DNA of 64,000 nt from an uncultured Ruminiclostridium sp. (GTDB taxonomy: Bacteria > Bacillota > Clostridia > Oscillospirales > Ruminococcaceae). The notes under the pieces were generated by a model that was not told the DNA's origin, did not search any database, and worked only from the letters and a program-made list of their open reading frames with translations. Both the position numbers and the translations under genes were made by a program. The stretch lies in contig CAJTTE010000002.1 in the NCBI GenBank assembly GCA_910579265.1, positions 163,542 through 227,541 of the forward strand, read 5' to 3'. Shown piece by piece: positions 17,222 through 25,182 of the stretch (positions are counted from its first letter, which is position 1; each line of letters opens with the position of its first letter).

Positions 17222-18493
17222 ATGATCATTGCAGGCGGAAAAGTCTTTGATTCGAAAATGCAGGACAGAATATTGTCGGTTATGGAGCGAAAAATCAATA
17301 TGACCCTTTCGGGAAATGCCCTTGATCCCCAGAAGGTGATTTCAGCTATTGACAGATTGGGAAGAGATATAGGCAAAGGAAAATATGACAGCCTTATATA
17401 CGCTCTTCCCGTTGACGAGCCGGGACGTTATAAGCTCCTTGCTTCACAAATGCTTACAAGAGAAAATCTGGAGCTTAAACTCAAGACCGAGCTCCCGTCA
17501 CCTCCGGAAGCGATCGGCGGGGTAAACGGCCGAATAATGCCGCTGGGAGTAATATTTCATATAGCGGCGGGGAATATGGACGGCCTTCCGGCTTTCAGTA
17601 TAGCCGAAGGACTTCTTACCGGAAATATAAATATTCTTAAGCTTCCTCAGGCCGATAACGGTTTATCGGTGGAGATAATAAACAGAATATTGGATTATGA
17701 GCCATCTTTAGCCGATTATATATATGTTTTTGACACACCGTCATCGGATATCAACGCAATGAGGAAAATGGCTGATATGGCGGACGGGATAGCAGTCTGG
17801 GGCGGAGACGAAGCCGTAAGGGCAGTAAGACAGCTTGCGCCTGTTTCGGCAAAGCTTATTGAATGGGGACATAAATTAGGATTCGTTTATATTTCCCGGA
17901 CCTATGCCGAAGGTATAATGCAGGATGAGCTTGAGGCGTTGGCAAAGCATATAGTTTCCACGAAACAGCTCCTTTGCAGCTCTTGTCAGGTCATATATAT
18001 GGACACGGAGAATGATATCGATCTTCATCGCTTTTGCAGAAGATTTTTACCGGTCTTAAACAAGGCCGTTTCCGCAAACGCCCCGGTGTCTATCGGAGGA
18101 AAAGCTCATAAGGCGTTATTGGAACGGACCGATCTGCTTGAAGGCTTTATACGGGGGAAAAAAGAGCCGGGGAGATATAAGGGCAACGGGTGCAGCCTTA
18201 TTGTATGCAGGGACAGTGAGCTTGAATTGTCACCCATGATGTGCAACGTGCTTGTTAAGAAGCTGCCGAGAAGGGATATCGTTTCCGTTCTTCGCAGAAA
18301 AAAAGGCTACCTTCAAACGGCGGGAATTCTATGTGGTGAGGAGGAATACGGGACCCTGTCTGAAATATTTGCCAGGTGCGGAGTAACGCGTATAACCAAG
18401 CCGGGAGACATGTCGGGATATTTTTCCGGAGAAGCTCATGACGGAGAGTACCCGCTGACAAGGTATGTGAGAGTCGTTAATGAAATTATTTGA
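17222..18493 (+). CDS. LuxC-like acyl-CoA/acyl-protein reductase
   Basis: A 423-residue protein of the LuxC family, which reduces an activated acyl group to the aldehyde with NADPH. ATG 17222 has CGGAG 7 bases upstream. Family motifs are MPLGVIFHIAAGNMDGLPAFS (about residues 104-124, split into two parts in the fold), ILKLPQADNG, AVWGGDEAVR and the catalytic cysteine region STKQLLCSSC. It resembles the aldehyde dehydrogenase fold. Together with the preceding LuxE-like gene it forms a two-gene fatty acid reductase module. I see no acyl carrier protein, thioesterase or ketoacyl synthase nearby, so the acyl donor and the product's fate are open. Confidence 0.85.
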   Translation: MIIAGGKVFDSKMQDRILSVMERKINMTLSGNALDPQKVISAIDRLGRDIGKGKYDSLIYALPVDEPGRYKLLASQMLTRENLELKLKTELPSPPEAIGGVNGRIMPLGVIFHIAAGNMDGLPAFSIAEGLLTGNINILKLPQADNGLSVEIINRILDYEPSLADYIYVFDTPSSDINAMRKMADMADGIAVWGGDEAVRAVRQLAPVSAKLIEWGHKLGFVYISRTYAEGIMQDELEALAKHIVSTKQLLCSSCQVIYMDTENDIDLHRFCRRFLPVLNKAVSANAPVSIGGKAHKALLERTDLLEGFIRGKKEPGRYKGNGCSLIVCRDSELELSPMMCNVLVKKLPRRDIVSVLRRKKGYLQTAGILCGEEEYGTLSEIFARCGVTRITKPGDMSGYFSGEAHDGEYPLTRYVRVVNEII

Positions 18494-18528
18494 GTTATTG
18501 GTAAAAAAGAAGAGTCTGTGCGTTCTAA

Positions 18529-18620
18529 TACCGATCCCTTTTAAAGCTATTGGATTGGTGTTTGGGTGCAATCCCTTTTAAAACTGGTGGGTATTACGTC
18601 AGTTTAAAAAAGGATCGGTA
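18529..18620. repeat. Repeat family C, copy 1 (MITE-like)
   Basis: An element of about 90 bp flanked by TA, with inverted ends CCGATCCCTTTTAAA and TTTAAAAAAGGATCGG. Further copies are at 24.1, 39.2 and 41.2 kb, and a possible end-joined remnant is at 5.8 kb. Each shares the internal GGGTATTACGTC segment. It lies just 3' of the LuxC-like gene. Confidence 0.75.
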
Positions 18621-18664
18621 TAAATATTGTTTACATTACCGGAAAAATAGATGATAACAGAAAC

Positions 18665-18708
18665 AAAAAGATATACGTAAACCTTTCTCGGTTTACGTAT
18701 ATCTTTTT
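18665..18708. terminator. Bidirectional terminator between LuxC-like gene and yebC
   Basis: A perfect 19-bp stem (core GATATACGTAAACC) with a 6-base loop TTTCTC; A5 starts the left arm and T5 ends the right arm. It can serve both converging genes. Confidence 0.85.
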
Positions 18709-18766
18709 AAAAATACTTTTTAACAGCCGCCGATCTTTTTGGCTGACGGCGGCATTTGGCATTTTA

Positions 18767-19498
18767 TCAGTTTTCTTCCCAGTTATGCCAGACATTTTGC
18801 ACATCGTCGTTATCGTCCAGCGCTTCAAGCAGCAGATTCATTTTCTTCAAATGCTCCTCGTCCGTAAGATTAACATATGTAGAAGGAACCTGTTCCGCTT
18901 CTGCGGAGAGCACTTTGTAGCCCATTTTGGTAAGGTTTTCGGCAATTTCGCTGACGGAACCGGGGTCGGTAGTTATTTCCACACAGCCGTCCTCAAAGGA
19001 AAAATCATCCCCGCCGGCTTCGAGAATATCCTCCATAGCTTTATCTTCGTCAATATCCTCGTCTTCGTTGTCAAGAACAATAATGCCTTTAGTGCTGAAC
19101 ATAAAGCTGACGCATCCGGTCGTACCGAGATTACCGCCGAATTTATCGAAATAATGACGTATTTCGCCGGCGGTACGGTTGCGGTTATCCGTAAGGCAGT
19201 CTACGATAACGGCGACCCCGTTGGGGCCGTATCCTTCATAAACGCAGTTTTCGTAATTGTTTTTGTCGCCTTCTCCAGCCGCTTTTTTTATCAGACGGTC
19301 AATATTGTCGTTCGGAATATTGTTTGCTTTGGCTTTTGCTATAAGCGCGGCGAGCTTTGAATTGCTTGCCGGGTCAGCACCGTGCTCCTTTATGCAAACA
19401 ATGATCTCACGGCTGATCTTGGTAAAGACTTTAGCTCTCGCTCCGTCCTTCTCTCCTTTTTTTCTTTTGATGGTGCTCCATTTGGAATGTCCTGACAT
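18767..19498 (-). CDS. yebC: YebC/PmpR family protein
   Basis: A 243-residue YebC-family protein, diagnosed by the N-terminal MSGHSKWSTIKRKKG, then ARAKVFTKISREI, NIPNDNIDRLIKKA and YEGYGPNGVAVIVD. Members act as DNA-binding transcription regulators, and YebC proteins have been tied to relief of ribosome stalling at proline runs. Length is typical. AAAGGAG lies 10 bases upstream of the ATG. It is the last gene of the run ferredoxin-obgE-mrnC-yitT-yebC, 48 bases after yitT, and ends at the strong terminator at 18665-18708. Confidence 0.95.
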   Translation of the reverse strand: MSGHSKWSTIKRKKGEKDGARAKVFTKISREIIVCIKEHGADPASNSKLAALIAKAKANNIPNDNIDRLIKKAAGEGDKNNYENCVYEGYGPNGVAVIVDCLTDNRNRTAGEIRHYFDKFGGNLGTTGCVSFMFSTKGIIVLDNEDEDIDEDKAMEDILEAGGDDFSFEDGCVEITTDPGSVSEIAENLTKMGYKVLSAEAEQVPSTYVNLTDEEHLKKMNLLLEALDDNDDVQNVWHNWEEN

Positions 19499-19546
19499 AA
19501 TTAACTGCTCCTTTATAAATTATTATTAATATTTTTAAATTATAAG

Positions 19547-20482
19547 CTACTCATTGGCGTGAAATCCTTCACCCAGCACCTCGCCCGCATTTGATATTAT
19601 TATAAACGCTTTTGGATCTATTTCCTTGACCTTACGCTTTATTTTTGAATACTCGCTTTTGTGAACGGCGCAGCAGATGACCTGTTTGCTCTTTTCCGAA
19701 TATGCGCCTGTTGCGTTGAGCCATGTGACTCCCCGGTCGAGGTTTTTCATTACATATTCTGAAATTTCCTGATACTTATCGCTGAATATCAGAAGCATTT
19801 TCCCTTCATAACTTCCGTAAAGTATCATATCCATGACCTTGCTTGATATAAATATGGCGATTATGGCATACAATCCCGCTTCAAGCGTGCCGTAGACAAA
19901 AATCGAGGCGGTAATTATAATTGCGTCAGTTCCAAGCATAATTGCGCCCAGACTGAAATGCGGGTATTTTCTGTTGATAAGTTTGTTTATAATATCCGTA
20001 CCGCCGGTAGTTCCTTCACGAAGATAAACCACTCCCAGGCCAAGGCCGAAAAATATTCCGGCGAAAATGGCGGCAAGCATTTTGTCACCGTCCTGATAGA
20101 CAGGCACAAAGGAGAGACCGTAGTCGGTCATAAGCGTAGTCACCGAAACGGAAAGAAATGTTTTTATCATCATTTTTTTGCCCAAGAAAATGAAGCCGAC
20201 TATGATAAGCGGGACGTTTATAATACCGTAGAGAATACCTACGTTAATATCCGCTACCGCATTTATAAGAGTGGAAATTCCCGCGACTCCGCCTGCGGCG
20301 ATACCGTTTGGTGCGGAAAAGCAGTGAAGCCCCATTGAATAGGATGTGCTGCCCAGAATAATGCATATAATATCCAATACCCACCGGACCGCTGTTTTTT
20401 TTCGCTGTTCGGGGGTCAAAGGGACTTTTTTTTCTTTTGGTTTTTTTGCTTTCTTATTTTTCTCTTTTGTATTGTCTTTCAT
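19547..20482 (-). CDS. YitT family membrane protein
   Basis: A 311-residue protein. ATG 20482 is preferred over an upstream start because GAGGTGG lies about 9 bases before it; it overlaps the end of mrnC by 29 bases. A basic cytoplasmic N-terminus of about 35 residues (KEKNKKAKKPKEKK) precedes about five membrane segments with YitT motifs (HCFSAPNGIAAGGVAGI, YLREGTTGGTDI), then a C-terminal DUF2179 domain from about residue 225 (RGVTWLNATGAYS, VICCAV, IDPKAFIIISNAGEV). The function is unknown. Its position behind mrnC and obgE suggests co-transcription. Confidence 0.88.
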   Translation of the reverse strand: MKDNTKEKNKKAKKPKEKKVPLTPEQRKKTAVRWVLDIICIILGSTSYSMGLHCFSAPNGIAAGGVAGISTLINAVADINVGILYGIINVPLIIVGFIFLGKKMMIKTFLSVSVTTLMTDYGLSFVPVYQDGDKMLAAIFAGIFFGLGLGVVYLREGTTGGTDIINKLINRKYPHFSLGAIMLGTDAIIITASIFVYGTLEAGLYAIIAIFISSKVMDMILYGSYEGKMLLIFSDKYQEISEYVMKNLDRGVTWLNATGAYSEKSKQVICCAVHKSEYSKIKRKVKEIDPKAFIIISNAGEVLGEGFHANE

Positions 20483-20861
20483 TCCAAACCACCTCAAAAA
20501 GCTGATTCGCTCTGTTGTATTCACCTATAAGAAACAGATATCCGAAAAGCGCTTCCAATCCCGTCGCACGGTGATAGTCCCTCGGAGTGGAGGATTTCGG
20601 GACGGAAATCCCGGCGGCGTTTCTTCCTCTGCGCAAAATGTCCGCTTCCTCCTCGGTGAGGATATTTTGAACAATGTCCACCGCCCAGGACTGAAAACCT
20701 GCGTTTACCAGTTCCACCGACTGTTTATGCAGGCTTCCCGAGGGTAAGCTGCCGTTTTCAACCAGCCGTCTTCTTACTAAGGATTCCCATGCACAGTCCC
20801 CGTAAAAGGCAAGCGCGGCAGGGCTATAGCCCCTTGCTTCTTCTTTTGTCAATATTTTCAT
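20454..20861 (-). CDS. mrnC: Mini-ribonuclease III
   Basis: A 135-residue RNase III-type nuclease without the double-stranded RNA binding domain. Visible: LAFYGDCAWESLVRRRL near the N-terminus (catalytic Asp in GDC), KQSVELVNAGFQSW, EADILRRGRNA, and the second catalytic region YHRATGLEALFGYLFL. In Bacillus subtilis MrnC matures 23S rRNA ends. It starts 8 bases after obgE and overlaps yitT by 29 bases, so it is translated from a polycistronic message. Confidence 0.93.
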   Translation of the reverse strand: MKILTKEEARGYSPAALAFYGDCAWESLVRRRLVENGSLPSGSLHKQSVELVNAGFQSWAVDIVQNILTEEEADILRRGRNAAGISVPKSSTPRDYHRATGLEALFGYLFLIGEYNRANQLFEVVWNERQYKREK

Positions 20862-20869
20862 AATGTCAA

Positions 20870-22147
20870 TTATCTCACATAGTCAAATTCAAAATCATAT
20901 ATCGAAACAGTGTCCCCCTCATTAACGCCCAGTCTTTCCAGCTCATCGATTATGCCGCTTGAGCGCAGAACGCGCTGTAGATACTGAAGGCTTTCATAGT
21001 CCTCCATATTTACCGTTGAAAGAATGGGGAGAAGGAATTCACCCGTAACCTCAAAGAAGCCTTCGTCAAGCTGTTCCACCTTAAAGCTGTGCTTTTCCTT
21101 CTCTATCTCGTCAAGCTCCGCCTTGGAAAGCGGCTGAGGCTCATATCTGAGCATGGGGGGAAGCGTATCCAGTTTAGCAGCCACCGTTTCCACAAGCTCT
21201 CTTGTGCCTTTTGTGGTGGCAGCCGATATAATAAAGCAGGGAAGTCCTTTTTCCGCAATAAAGGCCTTGAATCCCTCTATCTGTTCTTCCGACGCCATAT
21301 CGGATTTATTGGCGGCAACAATCTGCGGCCGTTTTGATAGCTCTTCGGAAAAGTTTGCAAGCTCAAGGTTGATTTTATCAAAGTCTTCTTTAGGATCACG
21401 GCCCTCTATGCCTGAAACGTCAACGACATGGACGATCAGCCGACATCTTTCAACGTGACGTAAAAACGCATGTCCTAAGCCTACGCCTTCGCTTGCTCCC
21501 TCGATAAGTCCCGGAATATCCGCCATGACAAAGGATTTTTCATTAACACTTACCACACCGAGAACGGGCGTAAGAGTAGTAAAGTGATAGTTGGCTATCT
21601 CGGGCTTAGCGGCGCTTACAACGCTTATAAGGCTTGATTTTCCCACATTAGGAAATCCCACCAGACCCACATCCGCAAGCAGCTTTAATTCAAGTGTAAC
21701 ATCAAGCTTTTCCCCCGGAAATCCCGGCTTCGCAAAGCGTGGTATCTGTCTTGTAGGGGTGGCAAAATTCATGTTTCCTTTTCCTCCCGCGCCGCCCTTG
21801 GCGATAACGACAGGCTCGTCTCCCGAAATATCCGCTATTATTCTGCCGCTTTCCGAATCCTTTATTATTGTGCCCCTCGGTACGTCAATTATCATATTGG
21901 GCGCTGATTTTCCGCTACAGCGCTTGCCACGTCCGTTTTCACCGTTCTGGGCATTGTATTTGCGCTTATAGCGAAAGTCTATGAGAGTGGACAGGTTGTC
22001 GTTGGCTCTGAAAAGAATGGAGCCGCCTCGACCGCCATCTCCGCCGTCAGGACCTCCCGCGGCAACATATTTCTCACGGTAGAAGCTGACGGCGCCGTTT
22101 CCGCCGTTTCCGGCCTTCAATGAAATTTTTACTACATCTACAAACAT
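20870..22147 (-). CDS. obgE: Obg GTPase
   Basis: A 425-residue Obg-family GTPase needed for 50S subunit assembly and stress control. Residues 1-158 form the Gly-rich Obg fold (AGNGGNGAVSFYREKY, GGPDGGDGGRGGS). The G domain has G1 GFPNVGKSS, switch FTTLTP, G3 DIPGLIEGASEG, G4 NKSD and G5 SAAT. A C-terminal OCT domain (about 345-425) ends with ISIYDFEFDY-like residues, typical of Gram-positive Obg. A ferredoxin gene lies 34 bases upstream and mrnC 8 bases downstream. Confidence 0.96.
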   Translation of the reverse strand: MFVDVVKISLKAGNGGNGAVSFYREKYVAAGGPDGGDGGRGGSILFRANDNLSTLIDFRYKRKYNAQNGENGRGKRCSGKSAPNMIIDVPRGTIIKDSESGRIIADISGDEPVVIAKGGAGGKGNMNFATPTRQIPRFAKPGFPGEKLDVTLELKLLADVGLVGFPNVGKSSLISVVSAAKPEIANYHFTTLTPVLGVVSVNEKSFVMADIPGLIEGASEGVGLGHAFLRHVERCRLIVHVVDVSGIEGRDPKEDFDKINLELANFSEELSKRPQIVAANKSDMASEEQIEGFKAFIAEKGLPCFIISAATTKGTRELVETVAAKLDTLPPMLRYEPQPLSKAELDEIEKEKHSFKVEQLDEGFFEVTGEFLLPILSTVNMEDYESLQYLQRVLRSSGIIDELERLGVNEGDTVSIYDFEFDYVR

Positions 22148-22181
22148 ATTTTTTCCTTTTTATTATTCCGGTAGGTTTATA

Positions 22182-22376
22182 CTATTTTGTAATCATTACC
22201 AATGCTTTTTTCGGACAAAAATTCGAACATTTGCCGCATGCTATACATTTGTCATAGTCGATTTTTGGCGCTTCAAAACCATTTTGGCTAAGTGCTCCCG
22301 CCGGGCAAACATTTACGGCGGGACATTTGTGATTTTGCGGACAATTATTGATTATTATTTCCAATTTTTTGTCCAT
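22182..22376 (-). CDS. Small 4Fe-4S ferredoxin-type protein
   Basis: A 64-residue protein with one canonical cluster motif CIACGKCSNFCP near the C-terminus and an atypical N-terminal set (CPQNHKC then VCPAGAL), where cysteines are spaced Cx5C and Cx5CP. It probably binds one or two 4Fe-4S clusters and carries electrons or acts as a sensor. GGAGATAGAGTC precedes the ATG. It is the first gene before obgE, 34 bases away. Confidence 0.85.
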   Translation of the reverse strand: MDKKLEIIINNCPQNHKCPAVNVCPAGALSQNGFEAPKIDYDKCIACGKCSNFCPKKALVMITK

Positions 22377-22556
22377 GACTCTATCTCCTTATATTATCCA
22401 CAGTTATTGCATTAAAAGTAATAGTTTTAGCTGCATGCATTATAATTCACAATCTCTTCTATTTTATAAACATATTTAAATTCAATTAAATTTGATGAAT
22501 TGGATTCCTGTTGTTCCAGTTCGACTTTTAACGAATTGGTTTCGTATATAATAAAA

Positions 22557-22742
22557 AAATGTATTTGCAGCCGTACTCAAAAGCCCTTGGCGTCGCTAAA
22601 GCATGATAAATTCAAGGAAAAAATCTGAGGGATATGGGGGAGCTTCGTAGTTATCCCTTCAAGATAATTACCGGCATCCTTTGACTCGGAGCGCGTCCGC
22701 AGTTAGCAGAAACCGTGGGATTTGAAGCTATTCAGACAGCCC
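22557..22742. repeat. Repeat family A, copy 2
   Basis: A diverged A element in the orientation of the copy at 48.1 kb: TCGCTAAAGCATGA, then TTCGTAGTTATCCC and GCGTCCGCAGTTAGCAG in the same order. Its right end (GGGCTGTCTGAATAG on the minus strand) contains the last codons and the stop of the DUF3795 gene. Between the ferredoxin gene and this repeat (22377-22556) I see only AT-rich leader sequence with a TATAAT-like box on the minus strand near 22440. Confidence 0.65.
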
Positions 22743-23117
22743 TTGGCATTCCCCGTTTATAATGAACTTTATCAATTCCTCAACGTTATCGAAGCCGTCA
22801 TAATCCCCTTTAATGCCGTCGCGGTGGTAAACAATACCACGCTTTTCGTTTTCCTCCAGGCAATCGAGCAGCGTATCGATACCGTACCGCTTAGCGAACA
22901 ATGTAAAACCGTAAGGCTTTATTTTTTGGAGCAATCCCTTCCTGCAATCCTGCTCGCATATGTAGCACCCCGACAGTCCCTTTTCCATAGAGCATTTACG
23001 GTTTTCGCACCAATCTTTATCGTGACAGCCGTCCGAATTGCACCCGCCGCAGTGTTCGTTTTCCGAACAGAGACAGCAAGCCAAGCCGCACCGTGCTATT
23101 CCAAGTTCTCTTTTCAT
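22728..23117 (-). CDS. DUF3795 cysteine-rich protein
   Basis: A 129-residue protein. ATG 23117 follows GGAGGGAGCA, better than the in-frame TTG at 23129. Twelve cysteines cluster in the first 70 residues (RCGLACCLCSENEHCGGC, DGCHDKDWC, SGCYICEQDC), the pattern of DUF3795 proteins, which probably bind metal. The C-terminal half is a helical LLQKIKPYGFTLFAKRYG type region. The last residues GLSE and the TAG stop are encoded inside the end of repeat A copy 2, so the natural C-terminus may have been replaced. Function unknown. Confidence 0.8.
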   Translation of the reverse strand: MKRELGIARCGLACCLCSENEHCGGCNSDGCHDKDWCENRKCSMEKGLSGCYICEQDCRKGLLQKIKPYGFTLFAKRYGIDTLLDCLEENEKRGIVYHRDGIKGDYDGFDNVEELIKFIINGECQGLSE

Positions 23118-23167
23118 TGCTCCCTCCAAAAAATTAAATTATAGAATATTCTTTTTGGCGGCTAAAA

Positions 23168-23635
23168 TTATAAATCCCTTTTCACCATAATAAATTCATG
23201 CGTTCGGTATACCGCGTGAAATCCACATTTTAAAAATAACTTAACCGACGGATTGTCATTTGCAATATCATCATAAAGTGCTTTGATACCGTTATTTTTT
23301 GCGGCTTCGCATAACAGCAGCAAGCCCTGTCCGCCAAAACCTTTTCCTCTGTATTTTGCAAGAACAATAATATTTGCCAAATATATAGCTTGAGTATCGT
23401 CATAATGATACGCTATTTCACCAATAAGCTCATTATCGTCTTCGTTTTTCAAATATCTGTAAAATCTTTTGCCTTCAGTATTAACGATCCAACGATTATA
23501 CCATCCGCTCCATTTTTCTTCAGGGAAGGAGATAACGCCGCCATAGGCGCTATTATATTCCATCGTTTCGGGATCGGCAAGAAGCTTTTGTCTGAACCAC
23601 AGATCATGATATTCCGGTATGTAAGTCCTTACCAT
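23168..23635 (-). CDS. GNAT family N-acetyltransferase
   Basis: A 155-residue GNAT enzyme. The acetyl-CoA binding motif A is ANIIVLAKYRGKGFGGQGL (about residues 87-105), followed by KALYDDIANDNPSVKLFLKCGF, the usual Asn and Cys-Gly-Phe positions of motif B. The acceptor is unknown. GGAAAATAAAA upstream of the ATG is a moderate ribosome binding site. It lies about 50 bases from the DUF3795 gene on the same strand. Confidence 0.85.
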   Translation of the reverse strand: MVRTYIPEYHDLWFRQKLLADPETMEYNSAYGGVISFPEEKWSGWYNRWIVNTEGKRFYRYLKNEDDNELIGEIAYHYDDTQAIYLANIIVLAKYRGKGFGGQGLLLLCEAAKNNGIKALYDDIANDNPSVKLFLKCGFHAVYRTHEFIMVKRDL

Positions 23636-23798
23636 AAAAATTTTATTTTCCTTTTCAGCTATGGATTTTAAATATTGCCCTTAACATAATGTTATGATTT
23701 TGCAAAAAATACATATTCTTTAGGGAAAGCTGTGCCAAATAAAGTAAAAAATGCTTATCCGATTATAATAAGGGCTATGTTTCAAAGCAGATATTTTT

Positions 23799-24058
23799 TT
23801 ATTTGTTCCAAAAACCGCAAACAATGTGTTTTTTGTCTCCGAATATGTCTCGTACTTGAGATAAATCCGGTGTTCCGCCCTCTGACAGATAGGAGTCGAA
23901 CCATTTGCCGCCGTCATAAGCGCAGACGGTAAATTTACCGTTATGAAGAATTCACGTTAAATCGTCGAGAAAAACTTTAAATTCCTCATCATACGAAAAA
24001 TAGTGTGTATGCCATCTCCGAAAAATATGCTGAATTCATAAGAAACTTCAATCCGCAT
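23799..24058 (-). pseudogene. Degraded small gene with frameshift and in-frame TGA
   Basis: Reading the minus strand from ATG 24058 gives MRIEVSYEFSIFF. A +1 change of frame then gives HYFSYDEEFKVFLDDLT, an in-frame TGA, and ILHNGKFTVCAYDGG, KWFDSYLSEGG, PDLSQVRDIFGDKK up to TAA at 23799. The two halves share a frame across the TGA and read like one soluble protein of about 85 residues. I infer a pseudogene inactivated by one frameshift and one stop. Family not recognised. Confidence 0.5.
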
Positions 24059-24078
24059 TTTCTCGCTAAAAGGACTAA

Positions 24079-24158
24079 TACCGATCCCTTTTAAAACTAT
24101 TGGATTGCAATCCCTTTTTTAACTGTGGGTATTACGTCAGTTTAAAAATGGGTTGGTA
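24079..24158. repeat. Repeat family C, copy 2
   Basis: About 80 bp between TA dinucleotides, ends CCGATCCCTTTTAAA and TTTAAAAATGGGTTGG, with the shared internal GGGTATTACGTCAG. It is shorter than copy 1 by an internal deletion. It overlaps the last codons of the short ORF at 24142. Confidence 0.7.
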
Positions 24159-24279
24159 TAAGAACCTTAATTTCAAAAAAGTCTTTATCCGATTTAGTGA
24201 TCTCAAAATTATGTTCACTTAAAATCGATAAAATACTATTTATTTTGGACATAGGATCAAAAGCATCCGAATCTTTCAT
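24142..24279 (-). CDS. Short hypothetical ORF behind repeat F copy 1
   Basis: A 45-residue product (MKDSDAFDPMSKINS, then SILSEHNFEITKSDKDFFEIKVL). ATG 24279 sits 7 bases after GGGGGAG, which is the end of repeat F copy 1. The frame is open further upstream through the whole repeat to a TTG at 24441, so a 99-residue fusion is also possible. The last residues run into repeat C copy 2, so the gene is probably truncated. No family recognised. Confidence 0.45.
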   Translation of the reverse strand: MKDSDAFDPMSKINSILSILSEHNFEITKSDKDFFEIKVLIPTHF

Positions 24280-24280
24280 A

Positions 24281-24444
24281 TTATTGCTCCCCCAATTAAC
24301 TCTTGAATTATTCTGCTTGCCCGGCTTCCTAAATACTTCGTCAGAAGCCCTTGAAATATGCGCATATTCCTGCGGTCTTCTTCCTTGTCTTTTCACAGCC
24401 CTTCGGCGCACAAATTCTTCAAGACTTACTTGGTGGAGCAATAA
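24281..24444. repeat. Repeat family F, copy 1
   Basis: An element of about 164 bp with a perfect 10-bp terminal inverted repeat, TTATTGCTCC / GGAGCAATAA. It is nearly identical to the copy at 46333 except for an extra 13 or so bases near the left end. Three base differences in the shared 108-base core would all change the encoded residue, which argues for a DNA element, not a conserved protein. Each end carries GGAG facing outward. Confidence 0.7.
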
Positions 24445-24480
24445 CTCCTATTAAAAAGGTTTTAACATGCCGCGTAATAA

Positions 24481-24510
24481 AAAATTAAAAAGGGCGGATC
24501 GACTCCGCCC
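24481..24510 (-). terminator. Terminator of the rplU-prp-rpmA operon
   Basis: On the minus strand GGGCGGA, loop GTCGA, TCCGCCC, followed directly by TTTTTAATTTT. It lies about 10 bases after the rpmA stop codon. Confidence 0.88.
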
Positions 24511-24520
24511 CAAAATATCA

Positions 24521-24799
24521 TCAGTCAGCGTAAACGCTTACCTTTTTGCGATCCTTATCAAGGCGCTCAAATTTTACCTTACCGTCGATCGTTGCGAAGA
24601 GCGTGTCATCGGAGCCCTTCTTAACGTTGTTGCCGGGGTGGATCTTGGTGCCTCTCTGTCTTACGAGGATATTGCCTGCAAGTACGTACTGTCCGTCGGC
24701 ACGCTTAACGCCGAGTCTTTTGGATTCGCTGTCGCGTCCGTTCTTGGTGGAACCCATACCTTTTTTATGAGCAAAGAACTGCAAACTTAATTTCAACAT
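24521..24799 (-). CDS. rpmA: 50S ribosomal protein L27
   Basis: A 92-residue L27. ATG 24799 has AAAGGAAG upstream and gives the Firmicute N-terminal extension MLKLSLQFFAHKKG; the mature protein begins after the FF. In Firmicutes the Prp protease removes this extension, and the prp gene is directly upstream. The conserved core follows: GSTKNGRDSESKRLGVKRADGQ and RQRGTKIHPGNNV. It is the last gene of the operon, with a terminator about 10 bases behind it. Confidence 0.97.
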   Translation of the reverse strand: MLKLSLQFFAHKKGMGSTKNGRDSESKRLGVKRADGQYVLAGNILVRQRGTKIHPGNNVKKGSDDTLFATIDGKVKFERLDKDRKKVSVYAD

Positions 24800-24862
24800 A
24801 ATAATCTTCCTTTCTGAACTTCTCATATTGAGTTGACATTTATACCGTAAAACGTATTTTTG

Positions 24863-25177
24863 TCAGATGTCTTTTACCGAAATTCGTATCCCGCCGTATT
24901 CTTCGGATAAAAGCCTAAGATGATTTTCAAGGGAAAATATCATCGCTCTCGCATTATCGTCGCTTTGGGGAGAAGTAAGCTTTAATCCGGCTTTGTTTTC
25001 TTCTATTCTGACAACGGCGCCGGAATTAAAGAAGTCGGTAACGGTATTTATAACAAGCATAACCGCAGAGCTTACACCCGCGCAGACTATGTCCTGTCCG
25101 AATTTTCCGCCTGCGTGACCGGAGATGATAAAACCGCAGTAAATACCGTTTTCACGGTAAAAGTCCGCTTTTACCAT
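24863..25177 (-). CDS. prp: Prp, cysteine protease for the L27 N-terminus
   Basis: A 104-residue protein of the YsxB/Prp family. The catalytic pair is visible: His in SGHAGG (about residue 21) and Cys in DIVCAGVSSAV (about residue 33). Prp cleaves the LQFF-A site of the L27 extension, which is present in the adjacent rpmA. It sits between rplU and rpmA, 5 bases after rplU, the standard Firmicute order. Confidence 0.93.
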   Translation of the reverse strand: MVKADFYRENGIYCGFIISGHAGGKFGQDIVCAGVSSAVMLVINTVTDFFNSGAVVRIEENKAGLKLTSPQSDDNARAMIFSLENHLRLLSEEYGGIRISVKDI

Positions 25178-25182
25178 TTCTC

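Noticed and set aside
23880..23905. GAGTCGAACC-like segment resembling a tRNA T-arm
   Set aside because: No acceptor stem, anticodon arm or D-arm around it; it is part of the pseudogene at 23799-24058.
24280..24441. Conserved 44-residue N-terminal domain shared with the gene at 45719
   Set aside because: The shared DNA is repeat F; the few differences are all amino-acid changing and the downstream genes are unrelated, so a protein domain is unlikely, though translation is not excluded.
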